Below, one piece after another: positions 53,936 to 64,000 of a DNA stretch of 64,000 nt (positions within the stretch are counted from its first letter, which is position 1; every line of letters begins with the position of its first letter). Origin of the DNA: Rhizobium sullae (GTDB taxonomy: Bacteria; Pseudomonadota; Alphaproteobacteria; Rhizobiales; Rhizobiaceae); contig NZ_CP104143.1 of the NCBI RefSeq assembly GCF_025200715.1, positions 1,426,001 to 1,490,000 of the forward strand. Direction: 5' to 3'. Position numbers and translations under genes: made by a program. The notes beneath the pieces were generated by a model, which was not told the origin of the DNA, did not search any database, and saw nothing but the letters and a program-made list of their open reading frames with translations.

Positions 53936-54766
53936 ATGCGCAGTTCGGTCGAGACCTACAATATCCGTACCGGCGAAAGCCGGATTGTCTTTCAGACGGA
54001 GAAACTGATCGAGGCGCCGAACTTCGCGCCGGACGGCGGATATCTGCTGTTGAACGGCGACGGGTTGCTTTACCGGCTGCGGCCGGATGGCATCGGCGGG
54101 CTTGAGCAGGTCGATACGGACTTTGCGACCGCATGCAACAACGATCACGGCATTTCGCCCGACGGGGCGCAAATCGTCATTTCCGACAAGACGGAATTCG
54201 GCAAGTCGGCGATCTATATCCTGCCGGCGGCCGGCGGGACGCTGCGGCTGATCACCGAGAATTTGCCTTCCTATTGGCACGGGTGGTCGCCGGACGGGAA
54301 GGACCTAGCCTATTGCGGCATCCGCAACGATGAATTCGACATCTATACAATCTCCGTCGATGGCGGCCCCGAGAAGCGGCTGACGCATGGCGAGGGGCGC
54401 AACGACGGGCCGGACTATTCGGCTGACGGGAAATGGATCTACTTCAACTCCAGCCGTACCGGGCTCATGCAGATCTGGCGCATCCATCCGGATGGGACGG
54501 GTCTTGAGCAGGTGACGCATGACAATTACGGCAGCTGGTTTGCGCATCCTTCGCCAAAGAACGACAAGGTGCTGCTCCTTTCTTATGATCCGAACGTCTT
54601 CGATCATCCGCGCGATCTCGATGTACGGCTGCGGCTGATGGATATGGACGGCGGCAACCTGACGACGCTGTTCGAGCTCTTTGGCGGGCAGGGCACGATC
54701 AATGTACCTTGCTGGTCACCGGATGGTGACGAATTCGCCTATGTGCGATATTTCCCGGCAGCTTGA
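53936..54766 (+). CDS. TolB-like beta-propeller protein
   Basis: A 276-residue protein without a signal peptide. It is built of WD40-like PD40 repeats: EAPNFAPDGGYLLLN, GISPDGAQIVISDK, WHGWSPDGKDLAYCG, DGPDYSADGKWIYFNS and VPCWSPDGDEFAYV. The fold is like that of TolB and of some biopolymer-binding proteins, but the protein appears cytoplasmic. ATG 53936 follows GGGAGGATGA. It is 21 bases after nadE and probably co-transcribed; the function is unknown. Confidence 0.8.
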   Translation: MRSSVETYNIRTGESRIVFQTEKLIEAPNFAPDGGYLLLNGDGLLYRLRPDGIGGLEQVDTDFATACNNDHGISPDGAQIVISDKTEFGKSAIYILPAAGGTLRLITENLPSYWHGWSPDGKDLAYCGIRNDEFDIYTISVDGGPEKRLTHGEGRNDGPDYSADGKWIYFNSSRTGLMQIWRIHPDGTGLEQVTHDNYGSWFAHPSPKNDKVLLLSYDPNVFDHPRDLDVRLRLMDMDGGNLTTLFELFGGQGTINVPCWSPDGDEFAYVRYFPAA

Positions 54767-54790
54767 ACGCAGCGGCAATTCAGGACATAG

Positions 54791-55732
<942 letters not shown>

Positions 55733-55739
55733 CGCCGCG

Positions 55740-56825
55740 TCAGTTCTGCTGCGGCTGCGGCCCGGGCGTTGCGGGTTTCTTGAGATCGATCGCGCCCTGA
55801 TCGCCGGCGAGGAACTGCGGACCGACCTGGCGGACTTTGCTGTTCGCCGGGTCATAGGGGCGGTCCGGCACCTGCGGCTGTGGGGCAGACGTGGAGGTGG
55901 CGCTCGATGGCAGCTTCGTCTTGATATCGGTGATTGAGCCCCTCGGCGGCGGTTCGCTGATCGCTTGGTTCTTGCGCATGTTCTCGTAATAGGCCGAGAG
56001 ATTGCAGGCGCAGGAGGACTTTTCGCCGGGGGCGCGGTTCTTGTAGGCAAAGGCATTCGGCATCGCGCTGTAAGGCGCGCCGGTCGAAGCCGAAATCATG
56101 TTTGCGGCTTCGGTATTCGAGGTGTCTTGATAGAAGAGCTCCGTCTCGATACCCGGGCACATTTTCGAACACGTCGCTGCGTCGCGGTTGAAATCGATCG
56201 ATGTTGCATTCGTGGTGATCGGGAAAAAGCCGCCGTCGCAGGTGCGCACGCACATCGTGCTGACATGCGACATGAGCTCGCCGCGCGGCACGCCATATTG
56301 CATTCCGCCCTGTTCGCCATCCCCAAGCGGGATGAAAGTATCGCTGCGCATCGCCTGTTCTTCGGGGCTTGGGGCCAGCGCATAGGCCTCTGGGGCCGGC
56401 GCATAGTCGAACTCGTCATTGCAGCCGTTGTCTTCGAGCGCCGCCATCAGCTCGTGGCGCACGCGATAATCGGCACCACCCTGGTTGCGCAGTTCGTTGC
56501 GCCGCTCCTGCAGGTATCGGATGTTGCCGACCATGCGTGCTTCGGACTGCTGCAACTCGCTGCAATAATCCGCATTCTCGCCGCCGATCACCACCATGCT
56601 GTCCACGGAGCAGCCGTAGCCGCGCAGATCATTGCGGACTTTGCGCAGCTCGAGATTCTGCTCGGCAATGGCGCTTGCATACTGGCGGACTTCGGGACCA
56701 TTGCCGATGACATGCGGCAGATCGGCAACGCGGCCGCGCAGGTCGTCGCAGATCGCATTCGTCTGCGCGGCAGCGGGTGCAGCCAGGGCAAGCAAGATCG
56801 CAAGGGTCAGGTTTCGGCGGTTCAC
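55740..56825 (-). CDS. DUF2865 exported protein
   Basis: A 361-residue protein. A signal peptide (RRNLTLAILLALAAPAAAQ) is followed by a region with many cysteines; MCVRTCDGGFFPITTNAT, then CSKMCPGIETELFY, is the DUF2865 signature. The C-terminal part is Pro/Ser/Thr-rich. The family is found in Rhizobiales envelopes and its role is unknown. I chose the GTG at 56825, which places the signal peptide at the N-terminus; an ATG at 56867 adds 14 polar residues. It ends 7 bases from the bluB stop. Confidence 0.78.
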   Translation of the reverse strand: MNRRNLTLAILLALAAPAAAQTNAICDDLRGRVADLPHVIGNGPEVRQYASAIAEQNLELRKVRNDLRGYGCSVDSMVVIGGENADYCSELQQSEARMVGNIRYLQERRNELRNQGGADYRVRHELMAALEDNGCNDEFDYAPAPEAYALAPSPEEQAMRSDTFIPLGDGEQGGMQYGVPRGELMSHVSTMCVRTCDGGFFPITTNATSIDFNRDAATCSKMCPGIETELFYQDTSNTEAANMISASTGAPYSAMPNAFAYKNRAPGEKSSCACNLSAYYENMRKNQAISEPPPRGSITDIKTKLPSSATSTSAPQPQVPDRPYDPANSKVRQVGPQFLAGDQGAIDLKKPATPGPQPQQN

Positions 56826-56949
56826 GGCATCATCCCGGAGCAAAGTGAGGCCAGAGCGGCGTGACATTTACCGCATCATGACTTTCTAGCCTGCTTCCGT
56901 TAACAAGCTGGCGACGGAATTCTAGCGCATTTTCCCATTTTGCGACAAC

Positions 56950-59262
56950 TTACGCCGGCTGCGAAGCCTCGGCGACGGCAAGCGCCGCCATGTTGACTAC
57001 ACCGCGTGAGGTGACCGAAGTTGACAGGATGTGCGCAGGTTGTGCCGTTCCCAGCAGAATTGGGCCGACATGGAGCGCGTCCATCATCGTGCGGACGAGG
57101 CCGAGCGAAATGTTGGCGGCATCGAGATTCGGGAAGAGCAAAAGGTTGGCTTCGCCGGTAAGCGAGCTATCCGGCATGGCACGCTTGCGCAGCAATTCCG
57201 ACAGCGCCGAGCCGGCTTGCATTTCGCCATCGACCTCCAGCTCCGGGGCGCGTTTGCGCACGAGCTGCAGGGCATCACGCATCTTGCGGGCGCTCTCGGA
57301 GTTCCGGGAGCCGAAATTCGAATGGCAGATCAACGCGGCCTTCGGCGTTATGCCGAAGCGGCGGATCTCCTCGGCCGCGAGAACGGCGATCTCGGCGATT
57401 TCCTCATGCGTCGGGTTGTAGTTGACGAAGGTATCGGCGAAGAAAACGGGGCCTTTCTGGGTGATCAGCAGGCTGAGACCGGCGAAGGTGCAGACGCCCT
57501 TTCGCTTGCCAATGATTTGGCCGACGTCCTTCAGGTGGCGATCGAAACGGCCCTCCACGCCGCAGATGAGGGCATCGGCCTCGCCGCGCTTCACCGACAA
57601 GGCGCCGATAACGGTGTTGTTGGTGCGCACGATCGTGCGGGCGGCCTCCGGGTTGATGCCGGCGCGGCCGACGAGAGCGAAGTAGTCGTCGACATAGTCA
57701 CGGTAACGCGGATCGTCTTCAGGGTTCACGACGGCGAAATCGACATTCGGGCGAATGCGGATGCCGAAGCGCTTCAGACGTGCCTCGATAACCGAGGGGC
57801 GGCCGATCAGAATCGGCTCGCCGGTCTTTTCCTCCAGCAGAACCTGAGCCGCGCGCAGGACGCGCTCGTCTTCTCCTTCCGCGAAGATGACGCGTTTCTT
57901 CTCGGAAAGCTTGGCGCTGGTGAAGATCGGCTTCATGACGAAGCCCGAGCGCCAGACGAAGCGGTTCAACTGATCGAGATAAGCGTCGAAATCCGCAATC
58001 GGCCGGGATGCCACGCCCGTCTCGGCGGCGGCTTTGGCGACAGCCGGGGCGATGCGCAGGATGAGACGGGGATCGAAGGGTGAGGGAATGAGGTAATTCG
58101 GACCGAAGATGGGCGTCTCGCCGGAATAGGCGCGGGCGGCGACGTCCGACACTTCCTCGCGGGCAAGCCCCGCGATGGCCTTGACCGCAGCAAGCTTCAT
58201 TTCTTCGTTGATGGCCGTGGCGCCGCAATCGAGCGCGCCACGGAAGATGTAGGGGAAGCAGAGGACGTTGTTCACCTGGTTCGGGAAGTCCGAACGGCCG
58301 GTGCAGATCATTGCGTCCGGGCGGGCGGCGCGCGCCAGGTCAGGCATGATTTCAGGGGTCGGATTGGCGAGCGCCATGATGAGCGGCTTGTCCGCCATCT
58401 GTGATAGCAGGTCGGGCTTCAGGACACCCGCGGCCGAAAGACCGAGGAAGACATCGGCGCCGCCGATATTGTCGGCGAGCGTGCGCATCTCGCTCTTCTG
58501 TGCGTAGACAGCCTTCCATTCGTCCATCAGTTCGGTGCGGCCTTCATAGACGAGGCCTTCGATATCGTGGACCCAGATATTTTCGCGCTTGGCGCCGAGC
58601 TCGACCAGCAGATTGAGGCAGGCGAGCGCAGCGGCACCCGCGCCGGAGGCGACAATCTTCACGTCCTTGATCTTCTTGCCGGCGAGTTCCAGTCCGTTCA
58701 GGATCGCAGCTGCGACGATGATAGCCGTGCCATGCTGGTCGTCGTGGAAGACCGGGATCTTCATCTTCTCGCGGAGCTGGCGCTCGACCTCAAAGCATTC
58801 GGGTGCCTTGATGTCCTCGAGATTGATGCCGCCGAAGGTCGGCTCGAGCGAGGCGACGGTGGAGACCATCTGATCGACCCTCAAGGCATCGATTTCGATG
58901 TCGAAGACGTCGATGCCGGCGAATTTCTTGAAGAGGACGGCCTTGCCTTCCATGACGGGCTTGGAGGCGAGCGGGCCGATATTGCCGAGGCCGAGAACGG
59001 CCGTGCCGTTGGAGATGACGGCAACAAGATTGGCGCGCGAGGTGTAATCGGCAGCCGTTTCCGGATTGTCGCGGATCGCAAGGCAGGGCGCGGCAACGCC
59101 GGGCGAATAGGCCAGTGCCAGGTCGCGCTGGTTGCCGAGCGGCTTGATCGCCTGAATTTCAAGTTTGCCGGGGCGGGGGTAACGATGGAAGAAAAGCGCC
59201 TGTTCGTCGAGGTTTCCGCCGGTCTCGTTCTTCTCCGTGTTGGATTTTTCCTGATGATCCAT
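56950..59262 (-). CDS. dme: Malic enzyme with C-terminal phosphotransacetylase-like domain (Dme type)
   Basis: A 770-residue enzyme that oxidatively decarboxylates malate to pyruvate, needed with the fumarases for growth and symbiosis on C4-dicarboxylates. The malic domain carries [60 protein letters not shown] and the cofactor motif [16 protein letters not shown]. The last 320 residues form a phosphotransacetylase-like domain ([20 protein letters not shown]). N-terminal sequence [16 protein letters not shown] is closer, from memory, to S. meliloti NAD-dependent Dme than to Tme. The ATG 59262 has GGAG upstream; an earlier ATG at 59307 lacks a site. Confidence 0.9.
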   Translation of the reverse strand: MDHQEKSNTEKNETGGNLDEQALFFHRYPRPGKLEIQAIKPLGNQRDLALAYSPGVAAPCLAIRDNPETAADYTSRANLVAVISNGTAVLGLGNIGPLASKPVMEGKAVLFKKFAGIDVFDIEIDALRVDQMVSTVASLEPTFGGINLEDIKAPECFEVERQLREKMKIPVFHDDQHGTAIIVAAAILNGLELAGKKIKDVKIVASGAGAAALACLNLLVELGAKRENIWVHDIEGLVYEGRTELMDEWKAVYAQKSEMRTLADNIGGADVFLGLSAAGVLKPDLLSQMADKPLIMALANPTPEIMPDLARAARPDAMICTGRSDFPNQVNNVLCFPYIFRGALDCGATAINEEMKLAAVKAIAGLAREEVSDVAARAYSGETPIFGPNYLIPSPFDPRLILRIAPAVAKAAAETGVASRPIADFDAYLDQLNRFVWRSGFVMKPIFTSAKLSEKKRVIFAEGEDERVLRAAQVLLEEKTGEPILIGRPSVIEARLKRFGIRIRPNVDFAVVNPEDDPRYRDYVDDYFALVGRAGINPEAARTIVRTNNTVIGALSVKRGEADALICGVEGRFDRHLKDVGQIIGKRKGVCTFAGLSLLITQKGPVFFADTFVNYNPTHEEIAEIAVLAAEEIRRFGITPKAALICHSNFGSRNSESARKMRDALQLVRKRAPELEVDGEMQAGSALSELLRKRAMPDSSLTGEANLLLFPNLDAANISLGLVRTMMDALHVGPILLGTAQPAHILSTSVTSRGVVNMAALAVAEASQPA

Positions 59263-59473
59263 TGCCGTCTCCGCTGCCGCACTCACATCTTTTGAAGACT
59301 TCTCCATACATCAATCGGCTGGCAGGGACAGTCAGAATTTCGGGATCGGAGCGGAAAACTCGTGAGCGCCGCGCATGCGCCGATTCGCGCGTCTGTCATC
59401 TTCCTGAAACACGAGTCTGATTTTGGAAGATCAGAAACGATGGGACGCAGGCGGAACGCTTGTGAAAGACAAT

Positions 59474-60280
59474 ATGGATACCCGACACTTCCGTACTCTC
59501 TTCATTTCCGATGTGCATCTCGGCTCGAAGGCGGCAAAGGCGGACTTCCTCCTCGACTTTCTCCGCTATCACGACGCCGATACGATCTTCCTCGTCGGCG
59601 ATATCGTCGACGGCTGGCGGCTGAAGCGCAGCTGGTACTGGCCGCAGGTCTGCAACGACGTGGTGCAGAAGCTGCTGCGCAAGGCGCGCAAGGGCACGCG
59701 GGTCGTCTACATCCCCGGCAATCACGACGAGTTCCTGCGAGACTTTCCGGGCATGCATTTCGGCGGCATCGAAGTCGCCGAGCGGATGATGCATGACGGC
59801 GCGGACGGCAAGAAGTATCTCGTGCTGCATGGCGACGAGTTCGACGTCGTCGTCCGCAACGCCCGCCTGCTCGCCTATCTCGGGGACTGGGCTTACGACA
59901 CGGCGATCAAGATCAACGTCGTGCTGGCCGCGATCCGCCGCCGGATGGGCATGCCCTACTGGTCCTTCTCCGCCTGGGCGAAGCTGCAGGTGAAGCACGC
60001 GGTCAATTTCATCGGCGAGTTCCAGCGCGTCGTGGCCGACGAAGCCCGCAAGCATGGCGCCGACGGCGTCATCTGCGGCCATATCCACCATGCCGTGATC
60101 GAGGACATGGACGGCGTGCGCTACATCAACACCGGCGACTGGGTGGAGAGCTGTACGGCGATCGCCGAGCATGAGGACGGCACGTTCGAGCTCATCACCT
60201 GGAGCACGATGGCCGACGCTCAAGCCATCCCGCTGGCGATCGAGCATCGCGACGGCCAGCTCGAGCCGCAGGCTGCCTGA
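59474..60280 (+). CDS. LpxH-like metallophosphatase
   Basis: A 268-residue calcineurin-type phosphoesterase: RTLFISDVHLGSKAAKADFL (Asp and His), IFLVGDIVDGWRLKR, VVYIPGNHDEFLRD, VLHGDEFDVVV and ADGVICGHIHHAVIEDM form the two-metal site. The family is often annotated as UDP-2,3-diacylglucosamine diphosphatase, but alphaproteobacteria generally use LpxI for that lipid A step, so this is probably a related phosphatase with a different substrate. Start ATG 59474 is likely, but GTG 59462 or TTG 59423 are possible. Confidence 0.82.
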   Translation: MDTRHFRTLFISDVHLGSKAAKADFLLDFLRYHDADTIFLVGDIVDGWRLKRSWYWPQVCNDVVQKLLRKARKGTRVVYIPGNHDEFLRDFPGMHFGGIEVAERMMHDGADGKKYLVLHGDEFDVVVRNARLLAYLGDWAYDTAIKINVVLAAIRRRMGMPYWSFSAWAKLQVKHAVNFIGEFQRVVADEARKHGADGVICGHIHHAVIEDMDGVRYINTGDWVESCTAIAEHEDGTFELITWSTMADAQAIPLAIEHRDGQLEPQAA

Positions 60281-60344
60281 TTTTCCTGTTGTGAAAACGG
60301 AAGCAATTTAGCCGTGGTGACGGGCGTTAGGCTCGTGGCGTCTG

Positions 60345-60851
60345 TCATCGCGGACCTACTTCCAGCCGCATTAGTATTTCATCATAATATGTATCGCCCA
60401 CCTTTAGAGCTTCGACTTCGACGGCCCATTCTTCAAAGCCCATGGATTTGTAAAGCCGGATAGCCGGAACGTTGGATGACACAACGCTAAGCCGGAGCGA
60501 ACGCAGCGTCGTGCCAACTTCGTCAATCGCAGCACTCAGCAGCAGGCGCGAAAGACCAGTGCCCCGTGCCTCCTGGCGGACATACATTCCCCAAATCGAT
60601 GCAATGTGTTGTGTCTTGATGGCTTTGGACTTTGACACGCCGATAGTTCCGGCAGGGATTCCGTCATCGGATAACCCACCGATCACAAGGCCGTTCTCAA
60701 GCCTACCGGCGAAGTCCGCCTCAGATAGGCTCTGCTCTTCTTTCCATGACGCGCCAAATGCCTCTGGATGGTTCGCGAGAGCCTCAAGGCGAATTTCTCT
60801 GAAAGACGACGCATCATTCCTGTCGAGGCGGCGAAGCTTGTAGGGGCGCAC
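60345..60851 (-). CDS. GNAT-family N-acetyltransferase
   Basis: A 168-residue acetyltransferase starting at GTG 60851 with AAAGGA upstream. RRLDRNDASSFREIRLEALA, SIWGMYVRQEARGTGLSRLL (the acetyl-CoA loop RxxGxG) and SSNVPAIRLYKSMGFEEWAV are typical. Substrate unknown. It stands alone between the phosphatase and MFS genes. Confidence 0.85.
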   Translation of the reverse strand: MRPYKLRRLDRNDASSFREIRLEALANHPEAFGASWKEEQSLSEADFAGRLENGLVIGGLSDDGIPAGTIGVSKSKAIKTQHIASIWGMYVRQEARGTGLSRLLLSAAIDEVGTTLRSLRLSVVSSNVPAIRLYKSMGFEEWAVEVEALKVGDTYYDEILMRLEVGPR

Positions 60852-61004
60852 AGTATGTCCTTTGTCTTTTTGAAGCGCGATCGAACCACCTAACGGTAAC
60901 GGTTCTATGACGCTGGCTCAAAATCTACGACCTAGAATCTAGAGGGAATGCGGATGGCTTCAATTACGATGGGTTGTGAGCGAAGGGGACAAGCTTTTTC
61001 TTAA

Positions 61005-61021
61005 AGCGTTTCAGAAACGCT
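61005..61021. promoter_or_regulatory. Palindrome upstream of the MFS transporter gene
   Basis: AGCGTTTCAGAAACGCT is a perfect inverted repeat around a single central base, 66 bases upstream of the transporter start codon and in a region where an operator could act. It could equally be a copy of a small rhizobial repeat. Confidence 0.35.
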
Positions 61022-61087
61022 ATTTCTGGCCATAGTCGCCCTTGGGTTGATGTGCTAGGCAACGTCCAGTTTCCTGCAGGTCCACCG

Positions 61088-62308
61088 ATGATTCCCGCCC
61101 AGAATGCCCCGACAGGCGAGGGGGCGCCGCCGCGCTTCCGGCTGCTCAGCGCCCTGTCCTATTGCGCTCCGCTGATTGTCAACGGTGTGGTTCTTCCCTT
61201 CTTTCCCGTCTGGCTAGCGGTCCACGAATTCACCGATCGTGAAATCGGCATCATCCTGGCAGTGCCGATGGTGGTGCGCGTTCTCGTGGCGCCGATCGTC
61301 GCCATGTATGCCGACCGCATGAAGGAGCGCGCCGACGTGCTGCTCTGGTCCGGCGGGCTGTCCTTGCTGACAGCGGTAGCGCTCTGCTGGACGACGAGCT
61401 TCTGGCCGGTGCTGATCGTCTTCGCCATGCAGGGTGCGACCTTCGCGCCTTATCTGCCGGTCGTCGAATCGATCGTCATTTCCGGCGTTCGCCGCTGGGG
61501 GCTCGACTACGGCTCCATGCGCGTCTGGGGCTCTATCGCCTTCATTGCATCGACCATGATCGGCGGCGAGATGATCGGCTATTGGGGCGGCTCGATGGTG
61601 CTGCCGGTCATGATTTTCGGCTTCGTCATGACGATGCTGATGGCGATCTATTGTCCGCGGATTGGGCCGACCCGCCGGCGCGGCACGCCGGTCGACATAC
61701 CGGCGGCCACCGGCAGTTCGCTACGGCAGCCACATCTGCTGGTGCTCCTGTGGGGCGTGGCGATCCAGCAGTCGAGCCACGCGCTTCTCTATGTCTTCGC
61801 GTCGATCTATTGGCATCAGCTTGGCTTTTCAGGAACGGAGGTCGGCATTCTCTGGAGTGCTGCCGTTGCCTCCGAGGTGATTGTGTTCTTCGTCTCGAAG
61901 CATCTGAACCGCCGCTTCAGTGCGTGGACGCTGATCCGCATCGGCTGCGCGGTCTGCATTTGCCGCTGGATCCTGTTCCCGATGCATTGGGGCTTCGTCG
62001 GCTTCTTCGTGCTGCAATGTTTCCATTCCTGCAGCTTCGCCTTCGTGCATATCGGCGTTCAGCGGCGCATCGTGGCAACGGTGCAGGAGACGCAGGAATC
62101 GTCGGCTCAGGGCGCCTATTTCTTCTATAACGGCATGTTCATGGGACTGATGACACTCGCCTCCGGCTACATCTATGCCTGGCTCGGCCTTGCGAGCTTC
62201 TACGTCATGGCACTCGTCGCAGCGCTGGGAATGTCTCTGGTCTTCGTCGCCTACTACCTTCAGCCCCAAAGGCTGGGTTCGGGTGGCCAGACAAGGGAAG
62301 CGGTGTAG
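61088..62308 (+). CDS. Major facilitator superfamily transporter (MFS_1-like)
   Basis: A 406-residue membrane protein with twelve predicted helices. LPFFPVWLAVHEFTDREIGI, VVRVLVAPIVAMYADRMKER (the loop 2-3 motif) and LDYGSMRVWGSIAFIASTMI resemble the HcaT/LacY-like branch of the MFS. The substrate is unknown. Start ATG 61088 is chosen by an AGG site. The last 49 bases overlap the 3' end of the convergent epimerase gene. Confidence 0.85.
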   Translation: MIPAQNAPTGEGAPPRFRLLSALSYCAPLIVNGVVLPFFPVWLAVHEFTDREIGIILAVPMVVRVLVAPIVAMYADRMKERADVLLWSGGLSLLTAVALCWTTSFWPVLIVFAMQGATFAPYLPVVESIVISGVRRWGLDYGSMRVWGSIAFIASTMIGGEMIGYWGGSMVLPVMIFGFVMTMLMAIYCPRIGPTRRRGTPVDIPAATGSSLRQPHLLVLLWGVAIQQSSHALLYVFASIYWHQLGFSGTEVGILWSAAVASEVIVFFVSKHLNRRFSAWTLIRIGCAVCICRWILFPMHWGFVGFFVLQCFHSCSFAFVHIGVQRRIVATVQETQESSAQGAYFFYNGMFMGLMTLASGYIYAWLGLASFYVMALVAALGMSLVFVAYYLQPQRLGSGGQTREAV

Positions 62309-63243
62309 CGAAGGCCGGGTTGCCGGTCGCGGGCAAGAAGCAGTGGGCCGTCGAGATCGACGAATTCTGCGTCCTGCGCTAAGAGCACGGCAGGCGCCAT
62401 GGCAAGCGATGTACCGACCATGCAGCCGAGCATGATCTGGAAGCCGAGGCGCTGCGCCTCGCGCTTCATCGCGAGCGCTTCCGTCAGGCCGCCGGTCTTG
62501 TCGAGCTTGATGTTGATCGCATCGTAGCGGTCGCGCAGGCTTGCTAGGTCGCCAGTATGGTGGACGCTCTCGTCGGCGCAGACCAGGACCGGACGCTCGA
62601 TCTCGGCCAGCATTTCGTCCCGGCCGGCGGGCAGCGGCTGTTCGACGAGCGCGATCTTCATCTCGGCGGCGATGCGCAAGTGATGTTCCAACGTGGCCTC
62701 AGGCCAGCCCTCGTTGGCATCAAGCATGATGATGCTGTTTGGCGCGGCCTCGCGCACGGCGCGCATGCGGCACTCATCGTCACCGGTGCCGACCTTGACC
62801 TTGAGCAGCGCCCTTGCGGAGTATGCGCGCGCCTGCGCCGCCATAATCTCCGGTTCACCGAGCGAGATCGTGTAGGCCGTCGTGAGCGGCTTCGGCGACG
62901 CAAGGACGATGCGTTCGGCAACGCTTTTTCCGCCGCGCTTGGCTTCGAGATCCCATATCGCGCAATCGACGGCGTTCCTGGCTGCGCCCGGCGCCATGGC
63001 GGAGAGCAGGTCTTCGCCGGAAATGCCCGCTTCGATCAGCGGCCGGGCGGCTTCGATCTGTGCGGCGACGCCTTCCACCGTCTCGCCGTAGCGTCGGTAG
63101 GGAACGCATTCGCCCCAGCCTCGCTTGCCGTTTTCCGCCAGAATGCAGGTGATGACGTCCGCCGAGGTCTTTGCGCCGCGCGAGATCGTGAACGTGCCCG
63201 CAATGGGAAAGGAATTCATCTGGATTTCGAGCGAGCGTGGCAT
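62260..63243 (-). CDS. Enolase-superfamily dipeptide (L-Ala-D/L-Glu) epimerase
   Basis: A 327-residue muconate-lactonizing-subgroup enzyme. The catalytic Lys is in ALLKVKVGTGDDE; metal ligands are in IIMLDANEGWP, VEQPLPAGRDEML and VCADESVHHTGDL; the second catalytic Lys is in NIKLDKTGGLTEALAM; the C-terminal substrate loop is MLGCMVGTSLAMAPAVLLAQ. These fit dipeptide epimerases that recycle peptidoglycan peptides, although other dipeptides are possible. Its 3' end overlaps the MFS gene by 49 bases, tail to tail, so the two transcripts share antisense sequence. Confidence 0.85.
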   Translation of the reverse strand: MPRSLEIQMNSFPIAGTFTISRGAKTSADVITCILAENGKRGWGECVPYRRYGETVEGVAAQIEAARPLIEAGISGEDLLSAMAPGAARNAVDCAIWDLEAKRGGKSVAERIVLASPKPLTTAYTISLGEPEIMAAQARAYSARALLKVKVGTGDDECRMRAVREAAPNSIIMLDANEGWPEATLEHHLRIAAEMKIALVEQPLPAGRDEMLAEIERPVLVCADESVHHTGDLASLRDRYDAINIKLDKTGGLTEALAMKREAQRLGFQIMLGCMVGTSLAMAPAVLLAQDAEFVDLDGPLLLARDRQPGLRYTASLVWPPEPSLWG

Positions 63244-63328
63244 AATTGCAATCCTGCGAGCATGGAAATTCTATGTGTCTTCGGTATATTAACGCGCCGG
63301 GCGTGAGCGATTTGTTCGCGAGTCGGCA

Positions 63329-64000
63329 ATGTCGCCGCAAGCCTTGAAAGACACAAGCATTTTGAAGCCCGACACCCGCAACGCCGCCTCACTGCACGTG
63401 GACGACCAAGCCGACGGTAGGGGACGCCGCGTTCATCTCGAAGGCAATTGGCGCAGCGCCAACATCCATCTCGTCCTCCACGACATCGAGAAGATTGCCC
63501 GTGGTAAAGGTGATCTGACCCTGGACCTGTCGGGCGTCACGGATATCGACACGGCCGGCGTCTGGCTGCTTTGCCGGCTCAAGCTGCAGGAAGAGGGGGC
63601 CGGGCGGCAGGTTCGTTTCGAAGGCACCAATCCGCATATCGACGAAATGATCAAGGAATTCTCCCAGAAACCGGAGGAGGAAGCCGTCGAGGCTCCGAAG
63701 AAAAGCGGCCTCGCCGAGCGCATCTTCGCGCCGGTCGGCAAGATGACCGTGGACCTCTGGAACGACCTCACGGCCGCGATGTATATCCTGGGCTCGGCGG
63801 TGCGTGGCGCGCAGATGAAGTTCGGGCGCGGCAGCGGCGTTTCTCCAGCCTCGATCGTCAACCAGATCGACCATATGGGCGTGCGTGCCGTTCCGATCAT
63901 CCTTTTGATGTCGTTCCTGATCGGCGCCATCATCGCGCAACAGGGCGCCTTCCAGCTTCGGTATTTCGGCGCCGAAGTCTTCGTCGTCGATCTCGTCGGC
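63329..64000 (+). CDS. MlaE-type ABC transporter permease with N-terminal STAS domain (cut by window edge)
   Basis: The frame is open from ATG 63329 to the end of the window (224 codons) and continues beyond it. The first 110 residues form a STAS domain (GDLTLDLSGVTDIDTAGVWL, LLCRLKLQEEGAG), followed by a linker and the start of an MlaE/YrbE permease (SIVNQIDHMGVRAVPIILLM, SFLIGAIIAQQGAFQLRYFG). In this fusion the STAS domain replaces the separate MlaB subunit. The complex moves phospholipids across the envelope; the ATPase and MCE-domain genes are expected further along. Confidence 0.85.
   Translation, partial: MSPQALKDTSILKPDTRNAASLHVDDQADGRGRRVHLEGNWRSANIHLVLHDIEKIARGKGDLTLDLSGVTDIDTAGVWLLCRLKLQEEGAGRQVRFEGTNPHIDEMIKEFSQKPEEEAVEAPKKSGLAERIFAPVGKMTVDLWNDLTAAMYILGSAVRGAQMKFGRGSGVSPASIVNQIDHMGVRAVPIILLMSFLIGAIIAQQGAFQLRYFGAEVFVVDLVG

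Overview
The window looks like chromosomal DNA of a Rhizobiaceae alphaproteobacterium (Rhizobium or a close relative). The evidence is high GC content, a RopA-type Porin_2 porin, a malic enzyme of rhizobial Dme layout (malic domain fused to a phosphotransacetylase-like domain, 770 aa from the chosen start), a Usg-family protein, a PdhS/DivJ-type histidine kinase, and RIME-like intergenic palindromes. All assignments come from reading translations and motifs; no alignment or database search was run.

Layout. 1-8 kb: end of a CDF-type cation transporter, a CmoA-like synthase beside a membrane methyltransferase, an OmpR/kinase pair, a broken acetyltransferase gene, a DivJ/PdhS-like kinase, a nuclease/uracil-DNA glycosylase pair and an Lrp regulator. 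8-17 kb: AlkD-like repair protein, 3-hydroxyisobutyrate-type dehydrogenase, an ssuADCB sulfonate cluster, a GST-ArsR-SRPBCC operon, a TPR methyltransferase and a DUF2270 protein. 17-25 kb: usg, an amino-acid ABC transporter (binding protein plus two permeases, no ATPase), a large OmpA-domain protein with a disordered repeat region, a RIME-like element, mobB, mobA and a DMT exporter. 25-33 kb: an internally deleted chemoreceptor pseudogene, SDR, moaA, DUF971, LtrA, a divergent MarR/hydrolase pair, a PPOX-fold protein and a diguanylate cyclase. 33-38 kb: class I fumarase, porin, a candidate sRNA and class II fumarase. 38-48 kb: L,D-transpeptidase, TetR with twin palindromic operators opposite an exported RidA homologue, gph, rpiA, DUF2059, gor, a Tad-like vWA protein and class II DAHP synthase. 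49-64 kb: GFA, DUF1003, LtaS-like transferase, nadE, a beta-propeller protein, a cobalamin riboswitch with bluB, DUF2865, dme, an LpxH-like phosphatase, GNAT, MFS, an enolase-superfamily epimerase and the start of an MlaE-type permease.

Most genes are core metabolic or envelope functions: C4-dicarboxylate metabolism (two unrelated fumarases, malic enzyme), molybdopterin cofactor synthesis (moaA, mobA, mobB), sulfonate sulfur acquisition, glutathione redox and cell-envelope remodelling. I see no phage, insertion sequence, CRISPR array, rRNA or tRNA. Nothing here is clearly a new multi-gene system. The observations most worth following are the CmoA/membrane-methyltransferase pair, the TetR twin operator with an exported RidA homologue lacking the usual arginine, the orphan plus-strand terminator suggesting an sRNA near the porin, and the repeat-containing OmpA-family protein.
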